From Clostridia bacterium (GTDB taxonomy: Bacteria > Bacillota_A > Clostridia > Christensenellales > Borkfalkiaceae): DNA of 6,606 nt. The stretch covers positions 1 to 6,606 of the forward strand of contig JAGASB010000240.1 of the NCBI GenBank assembly GCA_017621955.1, written 5' to 3'. Below are positions 1 to 5,579 of this stretch, piece by piece; position 1 is the first letter of the stretch; every line of letters begins with the position of its first letter. The notes under the pieces are model-generated. The model was not told where the DNA came from and ran no database searches. It saw only the letters and a program-made list of their open reading frames with translations. A program made the translations under genes and the position numbers.

Positions 1-219
1 AACGTAGTCGTCGGTAAGGTCTAAAACGTAAAGTTTAGACGCGCCCGTTTTTAGCGCCTTTTCTTCTAATCCGTCAAGTTCGTCAGCTTGTCCAACGTTG
101 CCGGCAACTGCAATTACTTCACAGTTGTTATAATTCTCTTTTAGCCAAGGGATAATAATAGAAGTATCTAAACCACCCGAATATGCTAAAACAACCTTTT
201 TAATATCTTTCTTTTCCAT
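1..219 (-). CDS. argG: Argininosuccinate synthase, N-terminal 73 codons (C-terminus beyond window edge)
   Basis: Argininosuccinate synthase joins citrulline and aspartate using ATP, the penultimate step of arginine biosynthesis in the cytoplasm. The visible 73 residues carry the ATP-pyrophosphatase loop AYSGGLDTS (residues 12-20), followed by the Rossmann-like strand [11 protein letters not shown] (33-43) and a KLYVLDL strand, as in the start of ArgG proteins. The family is usually about 400 residues, so roughly 80% of the gene lies outside the window. The ATG at 217-219 is preceded by an AGAGG-type ribosome binding site (229-233) at a normal distance, and no upstream in-frame start fits better. 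A consensus promoter at 253-281 makes it the first gene of its transcript, separated from the aldolase operon by a terminator. Its sequence looks intact as far as it can be read. The family assignment is firm; whether argH follows cannot be seen. Confidence 0.96.
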   Translation of the reverse strand, partial: MEKKDIKKVVLAYSGGLDTSIIIPWLKENYNNCEVIAVAGNVGQADELDGLEEKALKTGASKLYVLDLTDDYV

Positions 220-252
220 AAAAATTACCTCTGTCGTTTAATTACAGGTGAT

Positions 253-281
253 ATTATATACTTAATAAAATATAATGTCAA
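253..281 (-). promoter_or_regulatory. Consensus sigma-A promoter of argG
   Basis: Read on the minus strand, a perfect -35 TTGACA (276-281) and a perfect -10 TATAAT (253-258) are separated by exactly 17 bp. Transcription should begin near 246, giving a leader of only about 27 nt before the argG ATG. That is too short for a T-box or riboswitch, so any arginine control would act on DNA, at or upstream of this promoter. Confidence 0.9.
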
Positions 282-506
282 CGGATTTACACCCAAAATT
301 AAAATATTTTTTGAATATTTTTTGAAATTATTTATAATTTAATGAATATTTTTTAATTTATTCATATTTTATGCAAATAATCGCCATTTTTATTCAGCAA
401 AGAATTATCATATAAAAATTCAAACGTTAAGTTGCAAAAATTTTATAAAAACTTATTATTATAAAAAGGCACTATTTTGTCAATAGGTTATATAAAATAG
501 CATATT
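282..506. other. A/T-rich non-coding stretch upstream of argG
   Basis: No credible reading frame or RNA gene is seen here. The stretch contains repeated TGAAT/ATTCA pentamers at 312-316, 343-347, 360-364, 392-396 and 418-422. Two of these form the inverted repeat at 342-365, annotated separately. Otherwise it is A/T homopolymer-rich sequence between the operon terminator and the argG promoter. Confidence 0.6.
342..365. repeat. 7-bp inverted repeat ATGAATA/TATTCAT upstream of argG
   Basis: The arms at 342-348 (ATGAATA) and 359-365 (TATTCAT) are exact inverted copies with a 10-bp spacer, centred about 75 bp upstream of the argG -35 box. The arms contain TGAAT/ATTCA, the half-site of ArgR/AhrC arginine boxes. 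The canonical box has a 4-bp gap between half-sites, so this spacing does not fit. It could be a regulator site or chance in A/T-rich DNA. Confidence 0.35.
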
Positions 507-537
507 AAAAACAGCCTGCGGTTGCAGACTGTTTTTT
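507..537 (-). terminator. Rho-independent terminator after the aldolase operon
   Basis: In minus-strand RNA the stem is ACAGUCUGC / GCAGGCUGU with an AACC loop (plus-strand arms 511-519 and 524-532). It includes one U-G wobble and extends by an A4/U4 pairing (507-510 with 533-536). It begins 17 nt past the aldolase stop codon. On the plus strand the wobble becomes a C-A mismatch, which favours the minus-strand reading, although the T6 run at 532-537 could allow weaker bidirectional activity. Confidence 0.8.
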
Positions 538-553
538 GGTTTTATTATTAATT

Positions 554-1579
554 TTATTTTACTGAACGGCGATATTTTTCGGCTTCCCAGTTGTTGATGA
601 AGTAAACTTCTTTTTCGTTCATAGTTGAAACTGTAAGGTTTGCATTTTTAACCGTGGTTACAACGAATAGGTATGCCGCAAGCGTTTCTTCTAACGTGGT
701 TGCTTGCTTAATGTCGGTGTTGTAGTAAACGGTATCTTTTACAACCATTGTATCGGGTGAGTGTGCAAGAATATTATTTAAGTACACTAATTGGTCGGGA
801 TACAAGGGCGTTTCATCAAGCATTGCTTTGTCAAGCTTGTTGTTTTTAACAAAGTTTACAACAAGCGGTGTTGCGCTCTTAAAGCCGTTTTCAGTTTTTT
901 CAAGCGTAACGCTTCTAAAATCGTCTGCAAGGTTAAAGTAATTTCTAATGGTTTCGTTTACGTCAGTATTAACAGCCTTTACTCTATCAATGTAATCGCC
1001 TGTAACAACTAAGCCGTGATTTTTCATAAAGATTACTTCGGGATACTTGCCCGTTTTATTAACGTATTCGTCAATCTTAACTTTCATAGCAAGCGTAAGT
1101 TCAAAGCCTGGGTTAATATACGGTAAGAAGATAAATCCGAAATCTTTATCTTTAAATAGTTTTTCAGCAAGTGCTTCGCCTTCCATACTACAAGTAATTA
1201 AATTTGCATAAACTGAGTGCGTATGAATAACGTATTTTTTAAGTATTGCGTGAAAACCAACTTCAACGCTTGGGCGGAGTGTTTGTATTCCTTCAAGCGG
1301 AACGATTGACTCTTTGCTAATTTCAGCACTTTCTTTTTCGTAATCTTTTTCAACGGATAAATCAACGCTGTTGTAATAGTCGTAGATTTTATTCTTATCA
1401 ACGGCAACGAACGCAGTCGTTTCGTTAATATCAACTAATCTATAACCCGATGCTTTAATTACCATCGTGCCGTTGTCAAAATTTTTAACTGACGTATTTC
1501 CGCCGCCACCCTGCGTATAGTCTGCACGGCTACCTGCGTACTGTGAAATATCAATCAAATCTTTAATAGTATTTTTCAT
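554..1579 (-). CDS. Class II aldolase/adducin-family protein, RhaD/YuxG-like
   Basis: Class II aldolases use a metal ion to cleave or form ketose 1-phosphates, usually giving dihydroxyacetone phosphate and an aldehyde. This 341-residue protein carries a full active-site set: the phosphate-binding GGGGNTS loop (24-30), the catalytic-type Glu in PSVE (E106), and metal-binding His in HTHS (H119, H121) and KNHG (H188). A YINPG motif (154-158) and the GGGGNTSVK loop resemble the aldolase half of the bifunctional rhamnulose-1-phosphate aldolase/lactaldehyde dehydrogenase (RhaD/YuxG type). The dehydrogenase half is absent. Residues about 235-341 form an extra C-terminal part including a YPDQ motif. 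The ATG at 1579 follows a strong AAAGGGAG site (1586-1593), 6 nt away. It is the last gene of the operon, 22 bp after the tandem aldolase and 17 nt before a terminator. Fold and metal dependence are confident; the substrate is not. Confidence 0.92.
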   Translation of the reverse strand: MKNTIKDLIDISQYAGSRADYTQGGGGNTSVKNFDNGTMVIKASGYRLVDINETTAFVAVDKNKIYDYYNSVDLSVEKDYEKESAEISKESIVPLEGIQTLRPSVEVGFHAILKKYVIHTHSVYANLITCSMEGEALAEKLFKDKDFGFIFLPYINPGFELTLAMKVKIDEYVNKTGKYPEVIFMKNHGLVVTGDYIDRVKAVNTDVNETIRNYFNLADDFRSVTLEKTENGFKSATPLVVNFVKNNKLDKAMLDETPLYPDQLVYLNNILAHSPDTMVVKDTVYYNTDIKQATTLEETLAAYLFVVTTVKNANLTVSTMNEKEVYFINNWEAEKYRRSVK

Positions 1580-1601
1580 TTTATTCTCCCTTTCATTTAT
1601 T

Positions 1602-2897
1602 TTAGTTTTCAGTTAAGTTAAACGCTTTGTTTATATCGTCCACTTCTTTATCGCTAATTTTAACTATATCACCTATCATCTTTGCGTGAATAATGGTATT
1701 TGCAGTAAATTCAGCAACTTCCAAGCGGTCAAATGCGTTGATTAGCGAATGCCCCGTACTAATTACGCTATCGTTATCAACCAAAACTACGGGTGACTTT
1801 GGTGATATTATATCAGATATCTTTTGCGGATTAACTATATTCGTTCCGAACGGTACTCTGCCGATATCACGCATTGCTATATATGATTCGGGAATAGTTC
1901 TTGAATCAATTTCGGTATGCGTTACGCCAAAAGCCATAAGGTGTTTTGGGTGTGCAACGGTGATTGCGTTTACTTCGGGGTGGTTGTCATAAATGAGTTT
2001 ATGAAGCCCTACCGAACGGCTAGGACGTTTGCCTGCCTCTCTCCAATTATGCTCAATCCTAACGATGTCTTCGGGTTCGATATACTTTCTATCAACACCA
2101 TAAGGCGTGATAAGGAAAGAATTTTCATTTAGACGAACTGAAAACGTGCCTTGCGTACTTGTAAACAAGCCTTGGTCATACGACCTATGGATAAGCGCAC
2201 ACATTTCTTTGCGAAGTCGTCTTTCTTCTGAACTATAAGACGTGGGAATAAATTCGCCAAGTTGAGTTAGCCCCTTTCTGCTGTTGAGTTCTATTTGTGC
2301 ATCGGTAAGCGCTTCGGGTTTGCCAAGAATTGATGCGGTTATACCGATTGACGCAGCAAAGTTTAAAGTTTCAAAACGCTTGAACGCTTCAAACAAACTG
2401 TCTGCACAAGTGATAACACCGTGGTTTTCCATTATTACTGCATTAAGACCTTTTTTAATTTCGTCAACAATGCGCTGAGCAAGCAAATCGCTACCAGGAA
2501 CTTCATATTCTGCAATACCAACTTGACCGCATACTTGGTGCGGAGTAGGTATTATGTTTACGTTTGGTATTTGCCTAATCAAGCTGTAACTTACAAGTGC
2601 CGGCGGGTGTGCGTGAAGCACTGCGGACACGTCAGGTCTTGTTTCATAAACAAGTTTATGGAAAGGTAATTCTACCGAAGGCTTATGCTTACCAACCACC
2701 GTGCCATCGGGTAAAACTTTACATATATCGGATGGAGTTAAAGAGCCTTTATCTATACCAGACGGCGTAATCCAAATATTACCTTCGCTATCAAGTATTG
2801 AAAGGTTACCACCCGAAGTGGTTGTAAGACCTTTTTGGTATACCCTATTTATAAGCAAAACTATCTGTTCTGCCGGGTGCATTAAATTAAAGTTCAT
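1602..2897 (-). CDS. Tandem-domain class II aldolase/adducin-family protein with a degenerate second domain
   Basis: This 431-residue protein contains two class II aldolase domains in a row. Domain 1 (about 6-215) has the complete set: GGN loop (29-31), PSVE with E76, HAHP with H95 and H97, and ENHG with H159. Domain 2 (about 224-425) aligns without gaps around the active site, but E76 is replaced by S295, H95 by V314 and H159 by D376. Only H316 (equivalent to H97) remains, and GGN becomes QGT. Domain 1 is therefore probably the active aldolase (or decarboxylase, which also occur in this fold), and domain 2 is likely structural or regulatory. The ATG at 2897 follows AAGGAG (2903-2908) by 5 nt; an internal Met6 is less well placed. 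It lies between the SDR gene (188 bp upstream, with a large inverted repeat in the gap) and the second aldolase (22 bp downstream). The substrate is unknown. Confidence 0.9.
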   Translation of the reverse strand: MNFNLMHPAEQIVLLINRVYQKGLTTTSGGNLSILDSEGNIWITPSGIDKGSLTPSDICKVLPDGTVVGKHKPSVELPFHKLVYETRPDVSAVLHAHPPALVSYSLIRQIPNVNIIPTPHQVCGQVGIAEYEVPGSDLLAQRIVDEIKKGLNAVIMENHGVITCADSLFEAFKRFETLNFAASIGITASILGKPEALTDAQIELNSRKGLTQLGEFIPTSYSSEERRLRKEMCALIHRSYDQGLFTSTQGTFSVRLNENSFLITPYGVDRKYIEPEDIVRIEHNWREAGKRPSRSVGLHKLIYDNHPEVNAITVAHPKHLMAFGVTHTEIDSRTIPESYIAMRDIGRVPFGTNIVNPQKISDIISPKSPVVLVDNDSVISTGHSLINAFDRLEVAEFTANTIIHAKMIGDIVKISDKEVDDINKAFNLTEN

Positions 2898-2963
2898 AAA
2901 TTCTCCTTGAAATCTAAATTATTATATGTCTTTTATGAATTTTTATAGTATAAATTATTATGG

Positions 2964-3085
2964 TTTAAGGGATTAGAAACAAGTTGCAGTAGGAAAACTA
3001 GCAAATACGCCGTGCGTGTACGTCTGTACACAATCAAGTATTTGCGACGTTTGACGAACTATTGCGAAGTTTATAAGCCCTTAAA
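2964..3085. repeat. Nested imperfect inverted repeat (MITE-like element or structured RNA)
   Basis: The 122-bp segment folds on itself almost end to end. Outer arms TTTAAGGG/CCCTTAAA (2964-2971, 3078-3085) enclose AAAC/GTTT (2977-2980, 3069-3072) and TTGCAGTAG/CTATTGCGA (2984-2992, 3059-3067, two G-U wobbles in plus-strand RNA). Inside these are exact arms GCAAATAC/GTATTTGC (3001-3008, 3038-3045) and a terminal hairpin GTGTAC-gtct-GTACAC (3016-3031). It is visibly richer in G/C than the flanking non-coding DNA. Its ends read TTAA-GGG...CCC-TTAA, which could be a TTAA target duplication or simply part of the arms. It starts exactly next to the SDR stop codon and lies within the operon. There is no T-run typical of a terminator and no coding content. 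A non-autonomous mobile repeat is my leading reading; an intra-operon RNA structure is the alternative. Confidence 0.75.
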
Positions 3086-3862
3086 TTACATTTGTTGTCC
3101 TCCCGTTACGTTTATAGCCTGTCCGGTCATATAACTTGAATAGTCGGACGCTAAGAATACCATTGCGTTTTCAATATCAACGTATTCGCAAGAACGTTTC
3201 ATAGGAACTTGGTTGATATATTTTTCTCTTACTTGTTCTTCGGTTATGCCTTGGTTTGCAGCGTATTGTTTGAATAAGCTGTTTACCCAAAGTGGTGAAT
3301 TCAAAAGGTTGCCAGGGCAAATGCAGTTTACTCTTACGCCTGATTCAGCAAATTCAAGAGCAAGGCTTTGTGTTAAGCCTACGCCACCGAACTTACTTGC
3401 TGCATAAGCACCGTTCTTAAAGCTACCCTTTCTACCTGATTTAGAGTTGATTTGAATAATGCTTCCGCTCTTTGCTTCAAGCATATAAGGTGCAAACGCT
3501 TTAACGGTGTTGAAGTATCCGTTAAGGTTGATGTTTGTAACTAAACTGAACGCTTCGGGTGAAAGATTGAAGATATCACCACTCTTAACGATTGCTGCGT
3601 TACAGATAAGGATATCAACTTTACCCCACTTTTCAATAACTTTGGCTGCTGCTTCTTGTAATTGGTCAAACTTTGTTACGTCAACGGCTACTGCCATTGC
3701 ATCTTTAAGTTTGTTTGCAACTGCTTGCGCACCGTCAAAATTGATGTCGCATACAGCTACTTTACAGCCTTCTTGGTCTAAACGCATAGCAAGCGCTTCT
3801 CCTAAGCCTTGGCTTGCGCCGGTTACAACTGCTACTTTGCCTTGTAAATTAATTGCACTCAT
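3086..3862 (-). CDS. SDR-family dehydrogenase, sorbitol-6-phosphate dehydrogenase (SrlD)-like
   Basis: This is a classical short-chain dehydrogenase of 258 residues, the usual family length. It shows the cofactor loop TGASQGLG (14-21), D39 at the end of the second strand (favours NAD over NADP), NAA (88-90), and the catalytic tetrad N112, S140, Y153 and K157. From memory, INSKSG, KFGGVGLTQSLAL, PGNLLNSP and the C-terminal GQAINVTGGQ closely match E. coli SrlD, which oxidises sorbitol 6-phosphate to fructose 6-phosphate. No sorbitol PTS genes are visible and the neighbours are aldolases, so the true substrate may be another polyol or keto-sugar, possibly phosphorylated. The ATG at 3862 follows AAGGAG (3871-3876) by 8 nt. 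It starts 38 bp after the PHP gene stop and is probably cotranscribed with it. The family is certain; the substrate is moderately supported. Confidence 0.9.
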   Translation of the reverse strand: MSAINLQGKVAVVTGASQGLGEALAMRLDQEGCKVAVCDINFDGAQAVANKLKDAMAVAVDVTKFDQLQEAAAKVIEKWGKVDILICNAAIVKSGDIFNLSPEAFSLVTNINLNGYFNTVKAFAPYMLEAKSGSIIQINSKSGRKGSFKNGAYAASKFGGVGLTQSLALEFAESGVRVNCICPGNLLNSPLWVNSLFKQYAANQGITEEQVREKYINQVPMKRSCEYVDIENAMVFLASDYSSYMTGQAINVTGGQQM

Positions 3863-3900
3863 TGTTATATCTCCTTAATATGTTTTTTATGTTTTTGTAA

Positions 3901-5163
3901 TTATTTTACGGTATCGTATCCGATTTTTGCGTACTTTTTAATTCTTTCTTTTAGGTCGGGAGTTTCCGAAATAGACTTAGCCGAGAACATTCCGTACTCT
4001 ATACCCTTTTCGCTTGAAATGGCTTCGTGCCCGATTAACGCCCACGTTGAATCAATTAGGTGCGAATATTCGGGAAGCGCAAGCGCTGCGCAAGCAAACT
4101 TTTGACGTGGTGAATTTACGTCTTCACCGCTGATTTCAAATAGGTCGTTTTCTTTTAATAACTTCCCTAATCTTTGAAGTTGAGCAGGCGTGTTTCTTGT
4201 TGGCATATACGCACAAGCAAGGAAGCCTGACTTTTTGATTTCAGCAATTAGTTCGGGCAAGAAGTCGTCTTCAAACTTCTGCGCCTTTTTATCGCCCGTT
4301 ACAGAATCCCCTACGTCTCCAAGATAAGCGTATGCTGGAATTGCACCGAGTTCTTTTGCCTTTTTAACAAATTCTTCTGCATCGGGCATTTCTTCGTCCG
4401 CATCGATATAGAAGAACGCAGTATCTGCTTTTAATACGCCCAAAAGGTCGTAAAGGAAATGTTCGTTGCTCTCATCTAAAAGGAAGCCTTTAATCTTATC
4501 GTTTACACCAAGCTTTAAGTCATCGGTAAGGAATTTAATCAAACTTTCAGTTCTACCGAACTTGTTTTCAAGCTTTACTGCAAGCGCATATAAAAGGTGT
4601 CTTTCGGTAACGCTACCACCATCTACTGCTTCCGACAACGGCTTAACGTCCTTGTCAAAATCAAGTTCAATGCCAAACTTACCGAACTTACCCGTTATAA
4701 GTTTGCACATCTCTGCATCACGTTCGTTTCTTTTTTGACGGTAAGGCGCTAAATAATCGTTAAGCGCTTCAACGTTTTGGCTAGGTATACCGTGAGCAGC
4801 CATATAAATACATTCAGCTTGGTCGGGGTGGTTCATTTTTCCAAAACCCTTATTGTATTTACAACGCACTTCAACCCCACAAGTTGAGCCAAGACCTAAT
4901 ATAGCGCAAGCCTTTTTAAATTCTTCTACACCCGACAAACTATCGTGGTCCATTATCCCTGCACTTGTAAGCCCTGCCATATACGCCATATAAGCCGCTT
5001 TTGTTGGCGAGTATGGTGAAAACGAATAGATTGTATGTATATGATTGTTTGCATCGTTATCACGGCGAACGGGTTTTTCAGTCTGCTTTTCAACAAGTTC
5101 TTTTAGCGCATTAAGCCTACTTTCAACCGTGCCACCGTTAAGTTTTTTAATAAGTTCTTGCAT
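3901..5163 (-). CDS. PHP-domain protein, probable metal-dependent phosphoesterase of unknown substrate
   Basis: The N-terminal part has signatures of the polymerase-and-histidinol-phosphatase (PHP) fold, a metal-dependent hydrolase family: HIH (41-43), MDHDS (71-75), CGVEVR with E98, and AAHG with H124. The usual late SDAH-type motif is not obvious; GEDVNSPRQ (346-354) sits in a comparable place with Asn where His is expected. Between them (about 135-250) is a largely helical, charged region I do not recognise. The length of 420 residues exceeds a minimal PHP phosphatase. No signal peptide or membrane segment is seen, so it should be cytoplasmic. It is the first gene of the operon, with AGGGAG (5170-5175) 6 nt before the ATG and a consensus promoter just upstream. 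Position beside an SDR and aldolases suggests sugar-phosphate chemistry, perhaps dephosphorylation, rather than DNA or histidine metabolism. The fold is confident; the function is not assigned. Confidence 0.85.
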   Translation of the reverse strand: MQELIKKLNGGTVESRLNALKELVEKQTEKPVRRDNDANNHIHTIYSFSPYSPTKAAYMAYMAGLTSAGIMDHDSLSGVEEFKKACAILGLGSTCGVEVRCKYNKGFGKMNHPDQAECIYMAAHGIPSQNVEALNDYLAPYRQKRNERDAEMCKLITGKFGKFGIELDFDKDVKPLSEAVDGGSVTERHLLYALAVKLENKFGRTESLIKFLTDDLKLGVNDKIKGFLLDESNEHFLYDLLGVLKADTAFFYIDADEEMPDAEEFVKKAKELGAIPAYAYLGDVGDSVTGDKKAQKFEDDFLPELIAEIKKSGFLACAYMPTRNTPAQLQRLGKLLKENDLFEISGEDVNSPRQKFACAALALPEYSHLIDSTWALIGHEAISSEKGIEYGMFSAKSISETPDLKERIKKYAKIGYDTVK

Positions 5164-5204
5164 TTTATACTCCCTAAAACACTATATATTATTTATTCAT
5201 AAGA

Positions 5205-5233
5205 ATTATATCGTAAAACTTTTTTGCCGTCAA
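5205..5233 (-). promoter_or_regulatory. Consensus sigma-A promoter of the PHP-SDR-aldolase operon
   Basis: On the minus strand, -35 TTGACG (5228-5233) and a perfect -10 TATAAT (5205-5210) are separated by exactly 17 bp. Transcription should start near 5198, giving a leader of about 35 nt before the PHP gene ATG at 5163. No comparable promoter precedes the three downstream genes, so this probably drives all four. The strong match suggests that any substrate control is by repression, but no clear operator is visible. Confidence 0.88.
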
Positions 5234-5477
5234 GTAATATTTATCCACCAACTGATGAAAAAATAAATTTAATACCTATAATATAAAGATTACAAATTTA
5301 ACAACCAAATTGAACACAAATAAACAAAAATCATCACAATTATTTATTCTTATACTTTACAAATGGTCTAAATAATCAAAAAAATGCAATAAACAATTTG
5401 AATAGTGATTATTGTTCCTAACTACACAACCACTCTAATATATAGGTTAAGTGTTATAACTATTATGACCAGGCTAC
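5234..5477. other. A/T-rich non-coding stretch upstream of the operon promoter
   Basis: About 240 bp separate the operon promoter from the upstream terminator. I see no plausible gene with a ribosome binding site, no tRNA and no long hairpin. The only local symmetry noted is the 8-bp palindrome GTTATAAC at 5453-5460. It may hold regulator sites, but none can be supported from the sequence. Confidence 0.55.
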
Positions 5478-5510
5478 AAAAAAGGATAGCGAAAGTTTCG
5501 CTATCCTTTT
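5478..5510 (-). terminator. Strong Rho-independent terminator after the Fe-ADH gene
   Basis: The 15-nt arms 5480-5494 and 5496-5510 are exact inverted copies around a single base (5495). The core is GGATAGCG/CGCTATCC. On the minus strand the stem is followed by a T6 run (complement of 5478-5483). It begins 69 nt past the Fe-ADH stop codon and separates that gene from the downstream operon. The symmetric A/T flanks mean it could also work on the plus strand. Confidence 0.92.
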
Positions 5511-5579
5511 CAATATCAAAAACATAGAAATCTAATATATTTACTCTTTCAAAATTGAGGATATCCTGTTTTACTTATT

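Noticed and set aside
408..424. Candidate arginine box near ATAAAAATTCAA
   Set aside because: The right half-site ATTCA is exact, but the left half matches only two of five positions, and it lies more than 120 bp upstream of the argG -35 box.
791..1012. Plus-strand open frames within the aldolase genes (also at 1693-2132, 2284-2910)
   Set aside because: They lie opposite well-supported minus-strand genes, show no recognisable domains and appear to be shadow frames.
2898..2963. Internal promoter before the tandem aldolase
   Set aside because: Several TATAAT-like hexamers occur, but none has a convincing -35 box at 16-18 bp; in A/T-rich DNA this is expected by chance.
2964..3085. Intrinsic terminator between the SDR and aldolase genes
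   Set aside because: The hairpin is long and interrupted, and it lacks a T-run after the 3' arm on the minus strand, unlike the two clear terminators in this window.
3507..3878. 123-codon plus-strand frame opposite the SDR gene
   Set aside because: The minus-strand SDR has a complete catalytic tetrad and a good ribosome binding site; the plus-strand translation has low-complexity Ala/Thr/Ser content and no family signature.
5191..5200. Tiny leader frame (Met-Asn-Lys-stop) just after the operon -10 box
   Set aside because: It sits at or before the predicted transcription start near 5198 and has no ribosome binding site.
5195..5206. Palindrome ATTC-ATAA-GAAT near the operon transcription start as an operator
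   Set aside because: Only 4-bp arms, in A/T-rich sequence overlapping the -10 box; too weak to call.
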